This document shows positions 7,572 through 15,722 of a DNA stretch of 64,000 bases, piece by piece. Where the stretch lies: the NCBI RefSeq assembly GCF_000186245.1, contig NC_014935.1, positions 930,001 through 994,000 on the forward strand, written 5' to 3'. This DNA comes from Nitratifractor salsuginis DSM 16511 (lineage in GTDB: Bacteria > Campylobacterota > Campylobacteria > Campylobacterales > Sulfurovaceae). Within the stretch, counting starts at the first letter, position 1. The number at the start of each line of letters is the position of its first letter. Made by a program: the position numbers and the translations under genes. The notes under the pieces were generated by a model that saw only the letters and a list, made by a program, of their open reading frames with translations, had not been told where the DNA came from and did no database searches.

Positions 7572-8227
7572 TGAGCCCGGAGCGATTCCGCGAGTGCCTG
7601 CGGCTTTTGGAAGCGGATTACCCGAACTGGGACGCCCCCGCCAAACGCTTCGAAAAGGCTTACCGTCGCACCCCCTATACCATCCTGATCTCCACACTTC
7701 TTAGCTTTCAAACCCGTGATGAAGTGACCCTGGAAGCGGGCAAAAGGCTCTTCGCCCTGGCAGACACACCGGAGGCGATGCTGGGTCTGAGCGAAGAGGA
7801 GATCGCCCGGACGATCTATCCGGTGGGCTTTTGGCGCAAAAAAGCGGCGGGCATCCTGGAAGTGACCCGCACCCTCTTGGAGCGTCACGGCGGCGAAGTC
7901 CCCTCGACCCTTTCGGAGCTTACCGCCATCAAAGGGATCGGCCCCAAGACCGCCAAGATCGTCCTGGAAAACGCCTACGGGCAGTCGGTGGCGGCGGTGG
8001 ATACCCACGTCCATCGGATCCTCAACCTCCTGGGAGTGGTGGAGACGGCGAGCCCCGAAGCGACTGACAAGGCGCTGGAAGGTCTGCTCGAACCCGGGGA
8101 GCTCAAAGGGCTCAACAAGCTTTTGGTAAGCTTCGGCCAGGCGATCTGCCGTCCCAGAAATCCCCTCTGCTCCCGCTGCCCGATCCGCTCCTGTTGTCCC
8201 AAAGCTCCCGGGAAATCTTGGATTTAA
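7571..8227 (+). CDS. nth: Endonuclease III (DNA glycosylase/AP lyase)
   Basis: A 218-residue base-excision repair enzyme that removes oxidised pyrimidines. It has the helix-hairpin-helix LTAIKGIGPKTAKIV containing the catalytic lysine, the catalytic aspartate in VDTHVHR, and a C-terminal [4Fe-4S] cluster motif C-X6-C-X2-C-X5-C (CRPRNPLC, SRC, PIRSCC). Start ATG overlaps the ABC-F stop (TGATG), indicating translational coupling. Full length for the family. Confidence 0.95.
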   Translation: MSPERFRECLRLLEADYPNWDAPAKRFEKAYRRTPYTILISTLLSFQTRDEVTLEAGKRLFALADTPEAMLGLSEEEIARTIYPVGFWRKKAAGILEVTRTLLERHGGEVPSTLSELTAIKGIGPKTAKIVLENAYGQSVAAVDTHVHRILNLLGVVETASPEATDKALEGLLEPGELKGLNKLLVSFGQAICRPRNPLCSRCPIRSCCPKAPGKSWI

Positions 8228-8232
8228 AAATC

Positions 8233-8276
8233 AATAACTATTATCATTAGAGCTTTTTCTATCTTTAGGGTATAAT
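8233..8276 (+). promoter_or_regulatory. Promoter with possible Fur-like box for the haem protein gene
   Basis: A TATAAT at 8271-8276 lies 35 bases before the ATG at 8311. At 8233-8251 an AT-rich stretch matches the classical 19-bp Fur consensus at 13 positions by eye and sits over the expected -35. The -10 is convincing; the Fur box is tentative. Confidence 0.4.
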
Positions 8277-8310
8277 CCCGACAAAATTTCTCTGAAATAA
8301 GGAGTCACCA

Positions 8311-8892
8311 ATGAAAAAGAGTCTGATCCTGATCTCTCTGGCTGCGGCCCTGAGTCTCAGCGCCGCGGAGCAGCCCGCTTCGCAGCAAAAGGCGGTCGCC
8401 GCCGAGGGAGTCAAATACATCAAGATCTTGGGCAAAGAGCTCAAAGGCAAACTGGTTAAATACCTCAAGCAGGATCCGAGCGGTCTTCAGGGGGCCTATT
8501 TCTGCTCCAAGAGCGCCCAGCGGATCACCAAAGAGGTCAACGCGAAATTCCCCGACAATATCAAAGTCCGCCGGACGGCGCTCAAATATCGCAATCCTGA
8601 CAACAAGCCCGATGCGACCGATGTGAAGGTGATGGAGCAGATGGAAGCGGCGGCCAAGGCCGGGAAGCTCGAAAAGAAGCCGGTCGTGGTCAAAGTAGGG
8701 GAAACGGAGCGTGTCTATGTTCCTCTGATCGCCCAGAAAGCTTGCCTCAAGTGTCACGGCCCGGTAGAAAAGATCGATCCCAAGGTCAAAGAGACGATTG
8801 CCAAGCACTATCCCGACGACAAAGCGGTCGGCTTCCACGAGGGAGACCTGCGTGGGGTCGTCGTCGCCGAGATCGCTCCCGAAGCGAAGTAA
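8311..8892 (+). CDS. Periplasmic mono-haem c-type protein, DUF3365 (Tll0287-like)
   Basis: 193 residues with a Sec signal peptide (MKKSLILISLAAALSLSAA) and one CXXCH haem motif, CLKCHGP. The body has the Tll0287-like/DUF3365 fold: FCSKSAQRITKE, VRRTALKYRNP, PLIAQKACLKCHG and the end GFHEGDLRGVVVAEI. Such proteins bind one c-type haem and occur alone or as sensor domains of kinases and chemoreceptors. This one is free-standing and probably a small electron carrier or haem-based sensor component. RBS AAGGAG precedes ATG 8311. Followed by a hairpin terminator. Confidence 0.85.
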   Translation: MKKSLILISLAAALSLSAAEQPASQQKAVAAEGVKYIKILGKELKGKLVKYLKQDPSGLQGAYFCSKSAQRITKEVNAKFPDNIKVRRTALKYRNPDNKPDATDVKVMEQMEAAAKAGKLEKKPVVVKVGETERVYVPLIAQKACLKCHGPVEKIDPKVKETIAKHYPDDKAVGFHEGDLRGVVVAEIAPEAK

Positions 8893-8904
8893 CTTTTTTC
8901 TCTC

Positions 8905-8936
8905 CCTTCCCTCGGGAAGGACTCTCCTTTTTCCCT
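8905..8936 (+). terminator. Rho-independent terminator after the DUF3365 gene
   Basis: CCTTCC (8905-8910), loop CTCG, GGAAGG (8915-8920), then a T-rich stretch to 8936. Lies 12 bases past the stop codon. Confidence 0.6.
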
Positions 8937-9024
8937 TTCAATATATTTCAAAACGAAATATAAATAGCTATAAAAATCCCAATATGAAATAATCGTCTCC
9001 AAAAAGCAGATCCGGAGGCGTAGT

Positions 9025-9330
9025 ATGGGAGTGGAACCGATCCAAAAGCTCGACCGTCTCGATGAGGAGTTGCACAACCGTCTGACCCACTACCGCTACA
9101 ACCGGAACCTTCGCCTGGATGAGCGCTACCGCAAGGGGCGGATCGCCGCGCTGAAGTGGCTGACGGCGCTTTGCCGGCACTACCGCCAAAAAGCGGAGGG
9201 GATCCTACCGGCCGTGGAGCAGAGCCTGGATGCGGAGCTGGCCAAGATCCGCTGGCTCGACCCCTCTCCCTACCGTCAGGGGATCGAGGATGCTGTCGAA
9301 GAGTTTCGCCGGCTTCTCGGGGAGGATTGA
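9025..9330 (+). CDS. Conserved-looking 101-residue helical protein coupled to DNA polymerase IV
   Basis: I do not recognise the family. The product is highly charged and predicted all-helical, with HYRYNRNLRLDERYRKGR and a KWLTALCRHYRQKAEG segment, and ends in an amphipathic helix EEFRRLLGED. No signal or membrane segment. Its TGA stop overlaps the ATG of the Y-family polymerase (TGATG), and GGAGG for the polymerase lies within its last codons, so the two are translationally coupled. That suggests a role with translesion synthesis, for example as a polymerase partner, but the link is only positional. Confidence 0.65.
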   Translation: MGVEPIQKLDRLDEELHNRLTHYRYNRNLRLDERYRKGRIAALKWLTALCRHYRQKAEGILPAVEQSLDAELAKIRWLDPSPYRQGIEDAVEEFRRLLGED

Positions 9331-10613
9331 TGTTCCTCCATATCGATATCGACAGCTTCTTCGTCTCGGCGGAGCGGAGCCGGGACCCGGGTTTGCGGGG
9401 AGTGCCCGTGGCGGTGGGAGGACGGAGCAATCTGGAGATCTTCTCCACCCGCCGTACCCATATCCGGTTGATGGATGAGAACCGGGGTGCTTTCGTGGCC
9501 CCGGTCTTCTACAGCGACCGTCGCAAAAGCTTCGAGGAGCATTTCATCGACCGGATCGACGGGCGCAGGAAGATCCGGGGGATCGTCACCACCTCCAGCT
9601 ACGAGGCTAGGGAACGGGGGGTGCGCACCGGGATGCCCCTGGCCCAGGCCCTGCGCCTGGTTCCCGAGCTGATCGTAGTGCCCAACGATATGCTCTTCTA
9701 CCACCGCCTTTCTCACGCTCTGGCCCTTTTCCTGGCTCGGGAGATCCCGGCACTGGAGCAGTTCAGCATCGACGAATTTTTCGGGGATCTTCGGGGATGG
9801 ATTTCGGACGGGGAGAGCGAAGCTTTTGCCATAAGGCTCCAGGAGCGGATCTTTCACCGATTCCATCTTCCCGTCTCCATCGGGATCGCCCGGAGCAAAT
9901 GGACCGCCAAGCTGGCGACGGAGTACGCCAAGCCCTACGGTGTGCTTCGGGTCGATGACGTCAAGGAGTTTATCCGGGAGATCCCCATCGAAAAGTTCCC
10001 CGGAATCGGGCGGGGATACCGCTGCCGCTTGGAAGCGCGGGGGATCCGGACCCTTGGAGAGCTGATCCCTCTGCAAAAGCTCTTCGAGAGCTGGGGCGAG
10101 CCGGGACGGCAACTCTACCGGCGCATCCTGGGGATCGACGACGAAGGAATCGCCCGGCACCCCTCCCGTCAATCGGTGGGGATCAGCCGCACCTTCGATC
10201 CCGTCACCGACCCCGGGGAGGTCCGACGGCGGATTATGGTGATGGCGCGGCATGTGGCCTACATCACCCTCAAGCTTGGGGCCAACCCGACCCGCTATTT
10301 CCTCAAGATCAACTATGCATCGGGGCTGAGGGCTAAGGAAGGGGTGCGGGTGGAGCGGATCTTCAGCGAAGCCCTCCTCAAAGCGGAGCTCTCCAAACTC
10401 TTCGATCGCCTTCATCGTCCGGGAGAGGGGGCGGTCAAGCTGAGCCTTTCGGTCTCGGACTTTACCCACCTGCATCCCAGGACGCTTTCGCTTCTGGAGT
10501 TTGAAGCGGACCGAAAAGCGAGGGCGATCACGGAAAAGATGCAGCAGATCAGGGAGCGCTTCGGCCTGGACGCGATCCGGACGGGCAATGAACTGCTCCA
10601 TAGCCACACCTGA
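9330..10613 (+). CDS. dinB: Y-family DNA polymerase (Pol IV/DinB-like) with finger insertion
   Basis: 427 residues. The catalytic carboxylates are present: Asp6 (and Asp8) in HIDIDSFF, Asp148-Glu149 in FSIDEFF. SYEARERGVRTGMPLAQA, SIGIARSKWTAKLATEYAKP and the HhH region PGIGRGYRCRLEARGI follow the DinB order, with a little-finger domain to the end. Between VAVGG (about 31) and the IVTTSSYEAR strand (about 84) there are roughly 50 extra residues compared with E. coli DinB. SIDEFF differs from the usual SIDEAY. Start ATG 9330 chosen because the motif-bearing N-terminus begins there and GGAGG stands in front. Likely a translesion polymerase. Confidence 0.88.
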   Translation: MFLHIDIDSFFVSAERSRDPGLRGVPVAVGGRSNLEIFSTRRTHIRLMDENRGAFVAPVFYSDRRKSFEEHFIDRIDGRRKIRGIVTTSSYEARERGVRTGMPLAQALRLVPELIVVPNDMLFYHRLSHALALFLAREIPALEQFSIDEFFGDLRGWISDGESEAFAIRLQERIFHRFHLPVSIGIARSKWTAKLATEYAKPYGVLRVDDVKEFIREIPIEKFPGIGRGYRCRLEARGIRTLGELIPLQKLFESWGEPGRQLYRRILGIDDEGIARHPSRQSVGISRTFDPVTDPGEVRRRIMVMARHVAYITLKLGANPTRYFLKINYASGLRAKEGVRVERIFSEALLKAELSKLFDRLHRPGEGAVKLSLSVSDFTHLHPRTLSLLEFEADRKARAITEKMQQIRERFGLDAIRTGNELLHSHT

Positions 10614-10619
10614 TATAAT
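10614..10619 (+). promoter_or_regulatory. Candidate -10 (TATAAT) for tatD and the envelope operon
   Basis: TATAAT begins directly after the dinB TGA and lies 27 bases before the tatD ATG at 10646; RBS AGAGGG follows. Confidence 0.5.
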
Positions 10620-10645
10620 ATCTTCCAAAAAAAGAGGGCTTAGTG

Positions 10646-11416
10646 ATGATCGTCGATACCCATGTCCATCTCGATGACCCGAAGTATGCGGAAGATCTGG
10701 AGGGGGTGCTGGAGCGTTCCCGAGAGGCGGGGGTGGCGCGCTGGATCATTCCCGCCGCCGATCCGGATACTCTGCCCAGGGCGATCGAGCTTGCGGAGCG
10801 ATACGAGGATATCTTCTTCGCCGTGGGGGTGCACCCCTACGATGCCCGCCGTTATGAGCGCAAAGAGCTGGAGCGGCATATCGGCCACGAGAAATGTGTG
10901 GCGGTCGGAGAGTGCGGCCTGGATTACTATCGGCTCCCGGAGGGGGAAGAGGCGATTGCCGAAGAGAAACGGATCCAAAAAGAGGTCTTCGTCGATCAGA
11001 TCGCCCTGGCCAAAGAGTATGCCAAGCCCCTCATCGTCCATATCCGGGAAGCGAGCCTCGATTCGATGAAGCTCCTGAAAGAAAACGCGGGAGAGCGGGG
11101 CGGGGTGCTGCACTGCTACAATGCCGACCATCAGCTGCTGAAATTGGCCGAGCGTAATTTCTACTACGGCATCGGGGGAGTGCTCACCTTCAAAAATGCC
11201 CGCAAACTGGTCGAAGTCTATCCCAAGATCCCCCGGGAGCGGCTACTGATCGAGACCGACGGCCCCTATTTGACCCCTCACCCCTATCGGGGCAAGCGCA
11301 ACGAGCCCGCCTATTGCCGGATCATCGCCGAAAAGATGGCGGAACTCTCCGGCGTCTCTTTCGAGGAGATCACGGCGATTTGCCGGGAAAATACGAAGAG
11401 ACTCTTCGGCATCTGA
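10646..11416 (+). CDS. tatD: TatD-family metal-dependent DNase
   Basis: A 256-residue amidohydrolase-fold TIM barrel. Metal-ligand motifs are complete: THVHLDDPKY at the N-terminus, VGECGLDYYR, PLIVHIREAS, VLHCYNAD and the terminal LIETDGPYLTP. TatD enzymes are Mg-dependent 3'-5' exonucleases acting on single-stranded DNA/RNA or as DNA-repair and quality-control hydrolases; a D-aminoacyl-tRNA deacylase role is known for relatives. A GTG three bases upstream is in frame; ATG 10646 is the likely start. Heads the tatD-mltD-rlpA order seen in Campylobacter. Confidence 0.93.
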   Translation: MIVDTHVHLDDPKYAEDLEGVLERSREAGVARWIIPAADPDTLPRAIELAERYEDIFFAVGVHPYDARRYERKELERHIGHEKCVAVGECGLDYYRLPEGEEAIAEEKRIQKEVFVDQIALAKEYAKPLIVHIREASLDSMKLLKENAGERGGVLHCYNADHQLLKLAERNFYYGIGGVLTFKNARKLVEVYPKIPRERLLIETDGPYLTPHPYRGKRNEPAYCRIIAEKMAELSGVSFEEITAICRENTKRLFGI

Positions 11417-11422
11417 ATAATT

Positions 11423-11582
11423 AGTAACCGAGTAACCGAGTAATGAGTAACCGAAAAATGAGAAGTTCGATGAACCTTCGATACTCATTGCCCGATGCCG
11501 GATCGATTGAGAGTTGAAAATGGATGATGAGGAATTTGACTTGCGACGTGAGGGGCGAAGCCCCGTGCCTGCGACTTGCGAC
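11423..11582. repeat. Intergenic micro-repeats and hairpin between tatD and mltD
   Basis: AGTAACCG occurs at 11423, 11431 and 11446, with a related AGTAATG at 11439. Further on ACTTGCGAC is repeated at 11539-11547 and 11574-11582, and between these copies GGGGC-GAA-GCCCC (11552-11564) can form a tight hairpin. The stretch looks non-coding even though an open frame of the next gene runs through its second half. Confidence 0.6.
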
Positions 11583-12719
11583 TCTTTTCGGGCACGCCGC
11601 TTTTTTTTGAAAATCGGGTTTTTGCTTCCCGTGGGGCTTTCGGCTCTCTCTTTGGCGGATTTGACCCTGGAGGGGCGTTATCCCAGTTACCGGCATGTGA
11701 TGCGGGAGTTCGATATCGATCCCGGCTATATCGACGATCCCGCCTTTATGGATTTCGTGACGCGCAACGAAAAAAAATACCGGCGCTTCTACGAAAACTC
11801 CACCAAGCGGGGCAAAGCCTACATCCCTCTTTTCAAAGATCTTCTGGCCCAGGGGGGATTGAGTCCACTCTTTCTCTATATGTCTATGACCGAGTCGGGT
11901 TTCAAGCGAAGCGCGGTCTCTTCTGCCAAGGCGGCGGGGCTTTGGCAATTTATGGCGGCGACGGCCCGGCGCTTCCATTTGAAGGTGGACAAGCATCGGG
12001 ACGAGCGTTACGATCCTATCGCATCGACCCGGGCGGCGACGGAGTACCTCCAGACCCTCTACCGGATGTTCGGCAAGTGGTATCTGGTGATGATGGCTTA
12101 CAACTGCGGGGAGGGGAGGCTCCAGCGGGCGATCCGGTGCGCCGGTACGGACGATTTTGCCACCCTGATGGATGAAAAGAGAGCCTACCTCCCCAAAGAG
12201 ACCCGCAACTATCTGCGCAAGATCCTGCTTCTTTCCATGATGGGAGAGAAGATCCAGCGCTCTCCCAGGAAAGAGGATCGCAAGATCCGCAAAGCGATCC
12301 TGCCCGAAGGGGAAGTGCTCGTGACGATCTACGGGGGGACGACCCTGGAGGAGATCGCCCGGCTCCTGCGGATGAATGTGGGGCGTCTTGCTCGGCTCAA
12401 TCCCCATCTGGCCGGGGGAGATATCAGCGAGGATCTGGGGATGACCCAGATCTTCATTCCTCCGGATCGGCTCCCTTATTACCGGGCCTACTACATTCCC
12501 CCGACTCTGGAGCAGATCTACCGACGCAAACATTATGCCCGGCTCATCGCCCATATCGTCCGGCCGGGCGATACCCTGCGCAGCATCGCCCGGCGCTACC
12601 ACGCCACGCCCTTGGATCTGATCATCGCCAATCAGCTCGAAGAGACTACATTGAAGCCCGGGGAAGTGGTTATGGTGCCGGTGACCCGGGAGTATTTCGA
12701 ACGCCACCGGAAAATCTGA
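11520..12719 (+). CDS. mltD: Membrane-bound lytic transglycosylase D-like, LysM domain
   Basis: A family-1 (SLT) lytic transglycosylase that cleaves glycan strands in the periplasm. Catalytic Glu lies in YMSMTESGFKRSAVSSAKA, followed by AAGLWQFMAATARR, DERYDPIASTRAATEYL and MMAYNCGEGRL, all SLT motifs. A C-terminal LysM peptidoglycan-binding repeat spans HIVRPGDTLRSIARRYHATP to the end; the middle (GGTTLEEIARLLRMNVGRL) resembles another degenerate LysM. A hydrophobic signal segment KIGFLLPVGLSALSLA lies about 35 residues in. The first 29 codons run through repeats, so the true start may be TTG 11607; ATG 11520 has only a weak GAGAG. Followed by rlpA. Confidence 0.88.
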   Translation: MDDEEFDLRREGRSPVPATCDSFRARRFFLKIGFLLPVGLSALSLADLTLEGRYPSYRHVMREFDIDPGYIDDPAFMDFVTRNEKKYRRFYENSTKRGKAYIPLFKDLLAQGGLSPLFLYMSMTESGFKRSAVSSAKAAGLWQFMAATARRFHLKVDKHRDERYDPIASTRAATEYLQTLYRMFGKWYLVMMAYNCGEGRLQRAIRCAGTDDFATLMDEKRAYLPKETRNYLRKILLLSMMGEKIQRSPRKEDRKIRKAILPEGEVLVTIYGGTTLEEIARLLRMNVGRLARLNPHLAGGDISEDLGMTQIFIPPDRLPYYRAYYIPPTLEQIYRRKHYARLIAHIVRPGDTLRSIARRYHATPLDLIIANQLEETTLKPGEVVMVPVTREYFERHRKI

Positions 12720-12783
12720 CCCTTTCCAGAACTTTCAAAGGGGAATGGGGTTACAATTGATATTAAAAAATGAGAAAGAAGCT

Positions 12784-13554
12784 ATGGGACGAATCTTTTC
12801 GGGAATCCTCACCCTTGCATTGATTGGAACGGGGATCAGCCTCTTCACCGGTTGCTCCAGCCGCTCCTACACCAAGCCGGGCCATACTTCGGCGGCCCGG
12901 CGACGAGCGACGATGCGCACCTACACTGTCCGGGGGCGCACCTACCATCCTACCTATGTCAGAGTGGGGGACACGATGAGCGGGATCGCCAGCTGGTACG
13001 GCCCCAATTTCCACGGCAAGCAGACGAGCAATGGAGAACGGTATAATATGAATGCTATGACCGCCGCCCACAAAACGTGGCCGATGGATACGATGGTGCG
13101 GGTCGAGAACCGGGCCAACGGCCGCAGCTGCGTCGTGAGGATCAACGACCGGGGGCCTTTCGTCAAAGGGCGGGTGATCGACTGCTCCTACGCCGCCGGG
13201 AAAAGACTGGGGCTCGACCGGACCGGGACCGCCCCGGTCAAACTGACCGTCGTGGGTTTTGCGGGTAAGGTCTATCACCCCTCGGCTACGGGGAAAAGCA
13301 CCCCGCCGCCCGCTATAGAACTGAGCAACTTCGGTGTGCAGGTCGGGGCGTTCCGCCGGCTTGAAGGGGCTCGGATCTATCAGCGCCGCTATGCGGCTAC
13401 GGTTGAGCGCCCGGAGCGGGTTGTGATCAAAAAATTCATCGTCGACGGGGCGCCGCTCTACCGGGTCTGGGTCATGGGATTCGGTTCGGAAGAGGAGGCC
13501 AGAGATTATATCCGCGACCACGGAATCAGCGGCGGCTTCCTGGTCCGCAACTGA
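12784..13554 (+). CDS. rlpA: Septal ring lytic transglycosylase RlpA, lipoprotein with SPOR domain
   Basis: 256 residues from ATG 12784. N-terminal lipoprotein signal ends at the lipobox LFTGC. The double-psi beta-barrel carries the catalytic region ASWYGPNFHGKQTSNGE, MNAMTAAHKTWP and VRINDRGPF, the last with the active Asp. The C-terminal SPOR domain (about 180-255) begins FGVQVGAFRR and binds denuded glycans at the septum. Works on naked glycan strands after amidases. In the same run as mltD, as in Campylobacter. Confidence 0.93.
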   Translation: MGRIFSGILTLALIGTGISLFTGCSSRSYTKPGHTSAARRRATMRTYTVRGRTYHPTYVRVGDTMSGIASWYGPNFHGKQTSNGERYNMNAMTAAHKTWPMDTMVRVENRANGRSCVVRINDRGPFVKGRVIDCSYAAGKRLGLDRTGTAPVKLTVVGFAGKVYHPSATGKSTPPPAIELSNFGVQVGAFRRLEGARIYQRRYAATVERPERVVIKKFIVDGAPLYRVWVMGFGSEEEARDYIRDHGISGGFLVRN

Positions 13555-13581
13555 GTCAAAACAGCAATCGAGGAAGACTTT

Positions 13582-14154
13582 ATGTATGAAAAAAGACGGG
13601 TAACCAAAGAGACCGATATCACCATCAAACTGAACCTCTACGGCACGGGAGAGGCGGCCATCGATACCGGCGTGGGCTTTTTCGACCATATGCTGGAGTC
13701 CTTTGCCCGGCATGCCCTCCTGGATCTGGAGGTGACGTGCCAGGGGGATCTGCACATCGACGCGCACCACAGCGTCGAGGATGTGGGCATCGTCCTGGGG
13801 CAGCTTCTGGGCGAAGCGATCTATCCGGTGAAGGGGATGGAGCGTTTCGGCAATGCCGTCGTGGTGATGGATGAAGCGGCGGTGGAGTGCGATATCGATC
13901 TGAGCGGCCGGGCCTACCTGGTCTTTGAATTGCCGGTGGAAGGCAAAGTCGGAGAGTTTGACACGGAGCTGGTAGAGGAGTTTTTTCGGGCGTTGGTCTT
14001 CAACCTCCCGATCACTTGCCACCTAACCGCCAGGCGGGGCCGCAACCGGCACCACCTGATCGAAGCGGCCTTCAAGGCTCTGGCCGTGGCCCTGCGCCGG
14101 GCCGTGACCCCCAACGAACGGATCGGAGTGCCCAGCACCAAGGGAGTGCTCTGA
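13582..14154 (+). CDS. hisB: Imidazoleglycerol-phosphate dehydratase (monofunctional)
   Basis: 190 residues, the dehydratase only, without the N-terminal phosphatase half of the E. coli bifunctional enzyme. It converts imidazoleglycerol phosphate to imidazoleacetol phosphate in histidine synthesis. The two Mn-binding repeats are visible: DAHHSVEDVGI (after GVGFFDHML) and RHHLIEAAFKA. Placed between rlpA and kdsC, with its TGA one base from the kdsC ATG. No other his genes are in the window, so it looks inserted into an otherwise envelope-related operon. Confidence 0.96.
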   Translation: MYEKRRVTKETDITIKLNLYGTGEAAIDTGVGFFDHMLESFARHALLDLEVTCQGDLHIDAHHSVEDVGIVLGQLLGEAIYPVKGMERFGNAVVVMDEAAVECDIDLSGRAYLVFELPVEGKVGEFDTELVEEFFRALVFNLPITCHLTARRGRNRHHLIEAAFKALAVALRRAVTPNERIGVPSTKGVL

Positions 14155-14155
14155 G

Positions 14156-14659
14156 ATGGCGATCCGTCTGATCGTGCTGGATGTGGACGGCTGCCTCACC
14201 GACGGGCGGATCGTCTATTCCGCCGAAGGGGATGAGCTCAAAGCCTTCGATGTCAAAGACGGCCTGGCGATCGCCAGCTGGATCCGGCTGGGCCGGCAGG
14301 CGGCCATCATTACCGGCCGCCACTCCAAGATCGTGGAGCGCCGGGCGGCGGAGCTGGGTATCAGCCACTACTATCAGGGGGTCAAGAACAAAAAGGAGCG
14401 TCTGGAAAAGCTGCTCGATTCCCTGGGGCTGAAACCCGAAGAGGTCGCGGCAATCGGGGATGATCTCAACGACTGGGGGATGCTGGAAGCGGCCGAGCGC
14501 TCCTACGCCCCCGCCGATGCCGTACCGATGATCCGTGAGACGGTGGATCGGGTCCTCACCCATCCCGGCGGCCGGGGAGCCGTGCGGGAGATGATTGAGG
14601 ATCTGCTGGAGTATGAGGGGTTGTGGCAGGAGTTTCTGAATCTATGGTCAGTCGCGTAG
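14156..14659 (+). CDS. kdsC: 3-deoxy-D-manno-octulosonate 8-phosphate phosphatase
   Basis: A 167-residue HAD phosphatase of the KdsC type, without a cap domain. It produces free KDO for LPS inner-core synthesis. HAD motif I is LDVDGCLTDG (Asp9, Asp11), motif II is in AAIITGRHS, Lys in GVKNKKERL, and motif III is AIGDDLNDWGML. Directly followed, with a 16-base overlap, by lptC, a common arrangement. Confidence 0.93.
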   Translation: MAIRLIVLDVDGCLTDGRIVYSAEGDELKAFDVKDGLAIASWIRLGRQAAIITGRHSKIVERRAAELGISHYYQGVKNKKERLEKLLDSLGLKPEEVAAIGDDLNDWGMLEAAERSYAPADAVPMIRETVDRVLTHPGGRGAVREMIEDLLEYEGLWQEFLNLWSVA

Positions 14660-15174
14660 AAATCGTTCTGATTCTGTTCCTCCTGGGGGCTTTGGCACTG
14701 GGTCTTTCCAACCGGACCCGGATCGTCCAAGCCCGTCAGGATCGGCACAAGGTCCATAAAAGCGCCGAACTGTATGATGCGAAGAACCTGGAGGTCAACG
14801 CTAGCGGAGTGATGAATACCTACTCCGCCCGGCATGCTTATCTGATCGGGCAGACATGGCATATGGAGGATTTTCGCACCCGCAATCCCGACATTCGGCT
14901 TTTGAGCGCCCGCAAGGCTCTGCGGACCAAGCGCTTGACACGTTTGGATGGGAATGTAACGTTGATCCGGACGGACGGTTCGGTCTATCGGGCACAGACG
15001 GTGATCTATGACCGGGTCCGAAAGACGCTCAACTCCGTAGGCCCCTTCGATGCAAGACGGGGTAAGGATTACCTGAAGGGGGTTGATTTCTACTATGAGA
15101 TTGTCCCGAAGATTACGCGGGCCGAAACGGTCTTCGCCCACTACCGTCTGAAAGATGCCAAACACTTACGCTAG
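14644..15174 (+). CDS. lptC: LPS export system periplasmic anchor LptC
   Basis: 176 residues with one N-terminal membrane helix (about 5-22) and a periplasmic beta-jellyroll region. Low-similarity family, but the pattern ARHAYLIGQTWHMEDF, LDGNVTLIRTDGSVYRAQTV and the position between kdsC and lptA identify it. LptC passes LPS from LptB2FG to LptA. Start ATG 14644 puts the membrane helix at the very N-terminus. Confidence 0.85.
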   Translation: MVSRVEIVLILFLLGALALGLSNRTRIVQARQDRHKVHKSAELYDAKNLEVNASGVMNTYSARHAYLIGQTWHMEDFRTRNPDIRLLSARKALRTKRLTRLDGNVTLIRTDGSVYRAQTVIYDRVRKTLNSVGPFDARRGKDYLKGVDFYYEIVPKITRAETVFAHYRLKDAKHLR

Positions 15175-15217
15175 TTGGCTACAATGAGATTCAGTAAAGG
15201 GTTTGAGGAGTGAAAAG

Positions 15218-15721
15218 ATGAGAGGGATGCGAGCAGTCGGGATTTTCCTGTCGCTGATGGCAATAGTATGGGGCGCGGAGAATCTCGAGGTGACGGCGGA
15301 CAAGTTCACCCATCTGGAGAAGGAACAGAAGGCGATCTTCCAGGGGCATGCCCATGCCACCCAGGGGGCAAGCTGGATCAAGGCGAAGAAGTTTGTCGTC
15401 TATTTCGACAAAGAGAACAACGCCAAAGAGTATCAGGCGATGGGAAATGTCAATTTCGAAATCGTCAAAAAGCCGGATCGGGATGTGAAGGGGCAGTGTG
15501 ACAAACTGCTCTACAAAGTGGCGGAGGATAGCTATCGGCTCATCGGCCATGCGGTGGTCGACGACCGGGTCAATCATCGCCTGATGAAAGGTGATGAGAT
15601 CTTTCTGGACAACAAACGGGGCCTCGCCCGCGCCACCAGCGGCAAAAAGGGCCCGGTCAAATTCGTCTTCCCGATGAAAGACGCCCAGGGAGCCAAGAAG
15701 AAAAAAAGAGGAAAGTATTAA
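15218..15721 (+). CDS. lptA: Periplasmic LPS-bridge protein LptA (OstA-like)
   Basis: 167 residues with a Sec signal (MRGMRAVGIFLSLMAIVWGA) followed by the OstA/LptA repeats: LEVTADKFTHLEKEQKAIF, then GHAHATQGASWIKAKKFVV, and NVNFEIVKKPDRDVKG. The C-terminus is lysine-rich. LptA forms the beta-jellyroll bridge carrying LPS across the periplasm. ATG 15218 has TGAGGAG seven bases upstream; an in-frame TTG at 15203 overlaps that RBS and is less likely. Its TAA is one base before the engB GTG. Confidence 0.9.
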   Translation: MRGMRAVGIFLSLMAIVWGAENLEVTADKFTHLEKEQKAIFQGHAHATQGASWIKAKKFVVYFDKENNAKEYQAMGNVNFEIVKKPDRDVKGQCDKLLYKVAEDSYRLIGHAVVDDRVNHRLMKGDEIFLDNKRGLARATSGKKGPVKFVFPMKDAQGAKKKKRGKY

Positions 15722-15722
15722 A

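Noticed and set aside
5994-7697. 567-residue minus-strand frame across the ABC-F gene
   Set aside because: Val/Asp/Leu-rich shadow of the real gene, no motif.
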